DNA of 64,000 bases from positions 93,772-157,771 of the forward strand of contig MU266367.1 of NCBI GenBank assembly GCA_021014945.1, given 5' to 3'. The notes under the pieces are model-generated. The model was not told the origin of the DNA. It saw only the letters and a program-made list of their open reading frames with translations, and searched no databases. The stretch is from Leucogyrophana mollusca. Its lineage: Eukaryota > Basidiomycota > Agaricomycetes > Boletales. Below, piece by piece: positions 59,399 through 64,000 of the stretch. The translations under genes and the position numbers were made by a program. The stretch's first letter is position 1, and the number at the start of each line of letters is the position of its first letter.

Positions 59399-62300
59399 TC
59401 ACCTTTTCTTCTTCTTTACCGTGTCAACTTCTCCTTTGCGGGGTACGTATTCAACACTCGGACCTCCAAGTGCGGCTGCCGCTTGGCGAGCCTTCTTGTT
59501 CGGCACGATGATAGCCGAGTCATCCGCACCGGTCCCATCCCCAGATAAAATCGACAAGTCAGCCATCTTCTGCTCCAGGCTTAATGAGTTTTTTGTGCGA
59601 GTCGACCGCCGCCCAGGCTTAGTGCTACTTTCCGTGCGTTTTGAGGATATCGATTTTGGTTCAGCGTTTGCCGTCTGGGACTTCCTAGAGCTTTTTGCTG
59701 CCACAAGAGGAACATAGTCGTCTTCATCGTCATCCTCGCTACAAGGTTCTTCCTCTTCCCCCTCTTCCCCCTCGACTTCTTCTCCCTCCGGCGCATTGTC
59801 CAGTACTATAGACCTTTCTACCTCGCTCTCGCTTCCCGTGACATCCATCTCCTCGTGAACCAGCTGCCTGGAAGCAAGATCACAAGTAGGGGTGCCCCGG
59901 CTCTTCCCCGCTAAAGGTGAAGGCGACCTCTCCGCATCAAATCCGGTTTCGTCGTCGCTTGTGTCAATTAACCCTTGGTCTGCGTTGGTGTCTTCGACCG
60001 GCTGCATCAATAATTCATTATTTCAGCCCGGTGCAATTGGCTTAAAGTTAGACCGAAAGCCTACATCATCCTCTCCAGTCTCATCGGAGCTATCAAGCTC
60101 AGAAGGATCCATCACAGTCCGCTTTAATGATGTCCCCAGCAACCCAGCTTGGTGTAGCATGTCAATCTTGGCATCCATCTTCATCTCGTTTCGCTCGACC
60201 TGAGCAAAAGATTGCGTGAGATATGTGTACCTGAATGATGGGTTCTGGGAGCTAGTTACCTCGCTCATGAGTCGTCGAGCGTACATTTTCTCCATGACAC
60301 GCATCCTGTCCTCCATCTCCTTCATGACTTCTTCTCGTGTCTCTGCTTCGACAATGGCACAACGCAATTCCGCCTCATACAACCGCAAACGAAGCTCCTC
60401 GATCTCGTCAAAAAGCGCATCGACTAGCGGGTTGATGGGTTCATCATCATCCTCGTCTTCATTATCATCCTGTCCGATTTCTTCGTCCTCTAAGAATAGG
60501 GAGGAATGAGTGTGGCACTCGCGCCGCAATTCCGGCAGCTTACCTTCAAAAATCTCGAGATGTGCCTCGCTTATTTTTTTGCCGGAAAGAGGTATAGTCA
60601 CCTTTCGTGCTATTGGAAGGGCAGACGGTCCGGGCTTGCTTGTAGCACCAGGTTTAGTGGGGCTGGCCAATATGCGAGGGACGGGAGCATTGTTCGTGGC
60701 CGTGTAAACCTCCCGAGCAAGGGCAGAAAACTTCATCACATGCGAATTCTCGTCGAAGCCCGTGTCGTATGGGTTAACGTTCACGATCATGACCTTGTGC
60801 GCCATGGATTAGACGATGGAACGCACGACAACTACGCGTTGCCAACTCACCACTCTTCCGTCTCCAGCAAAGTAATCCATCAAGACTTCAGTGAGCTTGC
60901 TATGCCGGAATGGTACGACCGCCAGAGCCTTCTTCACATCTCTCGTGTCCGTTCTACCTGGATTGGCTAGACTTTGAGCAAGACGCTTCTGATTGGATCT
61001 CATCACCTGTATATGCTTGCTCGTCAGCTCGGGGCGACAAACTGGATGAGGCGCTTACCTCCATGCATTGTCCCAGGACCATCAACGACTTATTGATGTT
61101 CCCTGCCTCCTTGAGGCGATCGCCTGTGGTTTGCGTGTGCTTGGTGCGCTCAGAACCGGCAAGGTCGACCAATGTCAGGCGAGATATCTGCAGTGAACTT
61201 GGATCCTGCCAGCAAGGCTTGAGTGTTCGAGACAAATAGAGATAATACCCGAACTCACGTTTCTTTCGCCCCTATGCCCCCTCAAGACCTTTATCGTCAC
61301 CAGACCATGACTTCTACTGCTCTGACTATTAGCAAGCGTACCGAAGACACGTCTGTGGAGCTGTCCAAGCTTGATGAGACTTTTCGCTTGCGAGGAACTC
61401 GTAACGCGGAAGTGACGAAGGCCTGCAATGTATTTCCCTGCGCTCCCAGATCCGCTTTCGTCTACAGCGTCAATCACAGGGGAGGGCTTCACTGTAAGCG
61501 CCTTCCGCGTCAGGAGCAACGGATGTGCAGCGGCCGGCCTTGGAATCTGACTTGACGTGCTGCCAGGTCCCTCGTTGACAGATGCGAGCAGATCGTAGAT
61601 CTTCTCGTTGTACACTTCGGCGTAGGAGAGCCAGATGGAATATTCATAATTGCGATCGAGTTTGAGAACGGTCGGGTCGGTGTAGACGTCAGAGGGGTCT
61701 GTATTAGAGTAATGTTCCGCAAGGACTTCGGCTAATGCTGGTTCTGAGGTCGAGACATCAACGTCCATAAGGGCGGAGGAGTCCGTGGGGTCTGCAGCTT
61801 CAACCCCGTACAGTCGGACAGGCCGATACTACAACGAACAGTTATTCAAGGGAGACGTTGAACGCAGCAGCGCCACTCACACGTCCATCACTATGCAGCC
61901 CATCGACACTGTTGAAGATCACGTCGAGTGTCCTTGGTAGGATACCAGCAGAGTCTGGCTCGTTGCCTCCTTGGATAGTATATGTTTTCCCAGAATTTGT
62001 AACACCGTACGCAAACAAGAGTCCGTTCTGGCCGTCTAGCAGATCGCGAACGAGAGGCAGGGTCGTCTTCGTAAAGAATCCCGCTTGATCAGTAGCAGGA
62101 AGGAACACGTGGGAAAACTTGTAGATCGATGAGGGCGCAACGGTCGAAGCACGATAACGCGCCCGCGATGGGTTGCCTTGACTGTCATTACTTGGATCTG
62201 ACATCCGTACAGACGTGTCCGACAACGGGTCGAGATAAGGCATTGACATAGGTTCCTCGTCTCCGAGTTGAGGACGTATGCGTAGGTAGGCCTGGGTCAA

Positions 62301-62623
62301 ATGTCATCGTAGAGAACGGTTGAATTGCGACAGCGTAATACCATGATGGGCTCTTGTTCTGCGTTGGGGCCCTTTGCCACCCGGGATTGGGTTCCTGCAG
62401 TCTTCTTTGCGGGTGCGGCTTTGGCGTCAGGAGAGTTGCCTCGGCTGGCGAGCGGGTTTCTGGCGGTGGTCTTTGAGGCAGTAGCGGCTTTTTGTGTGGC
62501 AGGCTTCGTGATCCTTGATCTCGTTCCTTTTATTGCTGGAGGAGGACTCGGGGGTGGTACTGGAGTTTTAGTTCTCGACGAAGCGCGAGTCGTTGTGGCA
62601 CCGACTTTGGCTCTCGATGCCAT
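59399..62623 (-). CDS. Kinesin-6 family motor (KIF20/MKLP2-like)
   Basis: Microtubule motor; kinesin-6 members act in anaphase spindle and cytokinesis. A basic, Pro/Ser/Thr-rich N-terminus (62623 to about 62320) precedes [13 protein letters not shown]. The P-loop reads [14 protein letters not shown], the kinesin-6 variant. Switch I is near [21 protein letters not shown], switch II is [10 protein letters not shown] with [15 protein letters not shown], and the motor ends [20 protein letters not shown] then FSALAREV. A coiled coil ([20 protein letters not shown]) and an acidic, Lys-rich tail follow. The frame ends at 59399, but good donors there (ACG|GTAAAG or AAAAG|GTGAGT) allow one more exon ending near 59229. 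It is divergent from MTQ2, 198 bp between starts. Confidence 0.9.
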
Positions 62624-62761
62624 GTTTTTCTACGGGTGGGCTTACGAGCGCGTTGAGCTTTAAAAATATGAGCAGCCTCAGTCAAGTTTCAGAATTGGAG
62701 GCTTGTTGCTTTTGAGTGTCATTGTGGCGCGTGCCACACACGCGACTGAGACGCGTCAAGC

Positions 62762-62767
62762 CACGTG
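62762..62767. promoter_or_regulatory. CACGTG element between kinesin-6 and MTQ2
   Basis: A single CACGTG palindrome in the 198 bp divergent promoter, 60 bp before the MTQ2 ATG. Confidence 0.35.
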
Positions 62768-62821
62768 ATTTTCAATAGCCTGGCTTTCCTCCAACTCATA
62801 AACCTAATAGCACAAGACCCC

Positions 62822-63802
62822 ATGATCCCAACCCCAGATCTTTCTCATCTAACCCAGACAGACTTCGTACATGTATACGAGCCTGCAGGTATGCCACCAG
62901 CTACGATTCCTCACGAATGCGGCCCATATACCGTCCTACAGAGGACACGTTTTTGCTTTTGGACGCTCTCGAGCAAGAGGCGGACGAGCTCAAGAAACAT
63001 CCACCTTTGATCTGTCTCGAGATCGGGTACACTCGCTACGCCATTGTGGAGATAAATTCACTGAACTGTGGTTGTACTCAAGCTCGGGTTCTGGTTGCGT
63101 CTCAGCATTCCTGGGAACGATATTAGGGCCATCTGTAGCTAGTGAGTTTATTACCTATCGTGGCACACTCATCCAACCATCGAGCAATTTAGTACATCTA
63201 TCCACGGACATAAATCAACACGCATCCTCCTGCACCCTTGCCACCGGAAGGCAGAACAAGGTAAGATGACATAATTTACCAAAGGTGCAACCTGTTCACG
63301 CTCTACCTTCAGTAGATCATCATCGACCCCGTGACATGTTCGTTAGCTCAGCCGTTGCTTACCCGCCTTACTCGCTCCGTTGACATCCTGCTCTTCAATC
63401 CGCCATACGTTCCAACTGATACTGAAGAAGCATCCATTGCACAGGGTGGCGGCGGCATAGCGGGTGCGTGGGCTGGTGGAGCAAGCGGTATGGAAATTAC
63501 CGATCGTTTTCTTAAAGACGTCGATGTAGGAGAACACACATGATATCGTCAGTTGCAAACTAATGCCATAATAGGGCCTCCTGTCAGATCGCGGAAAATT
63601 ATATTTGGTAGCCCTCAAGCAGAATGATGTATCTGGGATATGTTCTAGGATGTTGACGGAGTTCAATCTCCAAAGCAAGGTCAGGCAGCATTTCTAAATT
63701 GTGATCCGTCTTCCTGACTTCCAATAGATCGTCATACAAAGGCGAGCTGGCCGGGAACATTTGTTTATCATTCGATTCTCTCGCCCAAACAGGTGTTCGT
63801 AG
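62822..63802 (+). CDS. MTQ2: MTQ2/HemK2, eRF1 glutamine methyltransferase
   Basis: SAM-dependent enzyme that methylates the Gln of the GGQ motif in release factor eRF1, with the partner TRM112. The first exon ends EPA and splices to EDTFLLLDALEQEAD. The SAM-binding motif is EIGSGSGCVSAFLG after splicing, followed by LSTDINQHASSCTL. The catalytic NPPY is in VDILLFNPPYVPTDTEEAS. Later exons give GLLSDRGKFYLVALKQNDV and IVIQRRAGREHLFIIRFSR. The intron before IIIDPVTCS uses the acceptor TTCAGTAG. The product is close to the short length usual for this family (about 220-240 residues). Confidence 0.9.
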
Positions 63803-64000
63803 TCAAGAAGCAGGCTGAAATGAACATGCATGTCATTACAGAACTTGTTGTCGTGTATATACTAGCAACATCCAACTTGATTCAAGTCAAACGGTGAAGG
63901 TACAATCAAGAAAATAGAAGCAAAAAATGGTCCATATACCCGTCGCTTCGTGTCAATGTTAATGTAAGTGTGCACGCTAGCTGCGCTACCGAAGGGGGGG
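63803..64000. other. 3' flank at window end
   Basis: Nothing recognised; the window ends in a run of seven or eight G. Confidence 0.5.

Overview
The window is nuclear DNA of a filamentous fungus, most probably a mushroom-forming basidiomycete (Agaricomycetes). Genes are dense and broken by many 45-70 nt introns, and the protein set (MCM3, RINT1/TIP20, ARP10, SGT2, PRP19, ALG10, Spc7/KNL1, kinesin-6, MTQ2, OPT transporter, GH92 mannosidase) is typical of that group. No rRNA, tRNA, CRISPR array or intact transposon was recognised.

Layout. 1-12 kb: a tiny secreted Gly-rich peptide gene, MCM3, RINT1/TIP20, a beta-carbonic anhydrase and an NmrA-like Rossmann protein. 12.9-35.5 kb: an accessory region containing a segmental duplication (copy A about 12.9-18.8 kb, copy B about 30.5-35.5 kb) around a class I glutamine amidotransferase-like gene, a third peptide gene, a Myb/zinc-finger regulator and a membrane protein. 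36-64 kb: mostly housekeeping genes, namely SGT2 and PRP19 (divergent), OPT transporter, TauD-like dioxygenase, ALG10, a coiled-coil protein, Spc7, GH92, kinesin-6 and MTQ2 (the last two divergent).

The most interesting content is in the accessory region. A UstYa-family (DUF3328) oxidase gene, with both HxxHC motifs intact, is divergent from a gene for a tiny secreted peptide precursor. There are three such precursors (17858, 23155 and 34625). Each has a signal peptide ending in a near-identical CALPS stretch, then several exons of 17-46 nt. In all three, each intron inside a Lys-Arg, Glu-Arg or Asp/Lys-Arg site splits the Arg codon, so exon borders coincide with likely Kex2-type cleavage points. 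The candidate cores carry Tyr, and two have the Y-x-I-x pattern found in the UstYa-modified ustiloxin and phomopsin cores. I infer an undescribed basidiomycete dikaritin-like RiPP system; no product is known from the sequence.

The two duplicated blocks have decayed in opposite ways. Copy A keeps the oxidase and a small secreted protein but has a broken ARP10 fragment. Copy B keeps full ARP10 but has a broken oxidase and a 5'-truncated secreted protein. Both keep a complete short peptide precursor followed by fossil exons.

Exon borders were worked out by hand from splice motifs, reading frame and family conservation. Where arithmetic was checked (MCM3, carbonic anhydrase, UstYa, the three peptides, SGT2, PRP19, the TauD-like gene) the spliced frames close. 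For the other multi-exon genes only the outer limits and main blocks are given.
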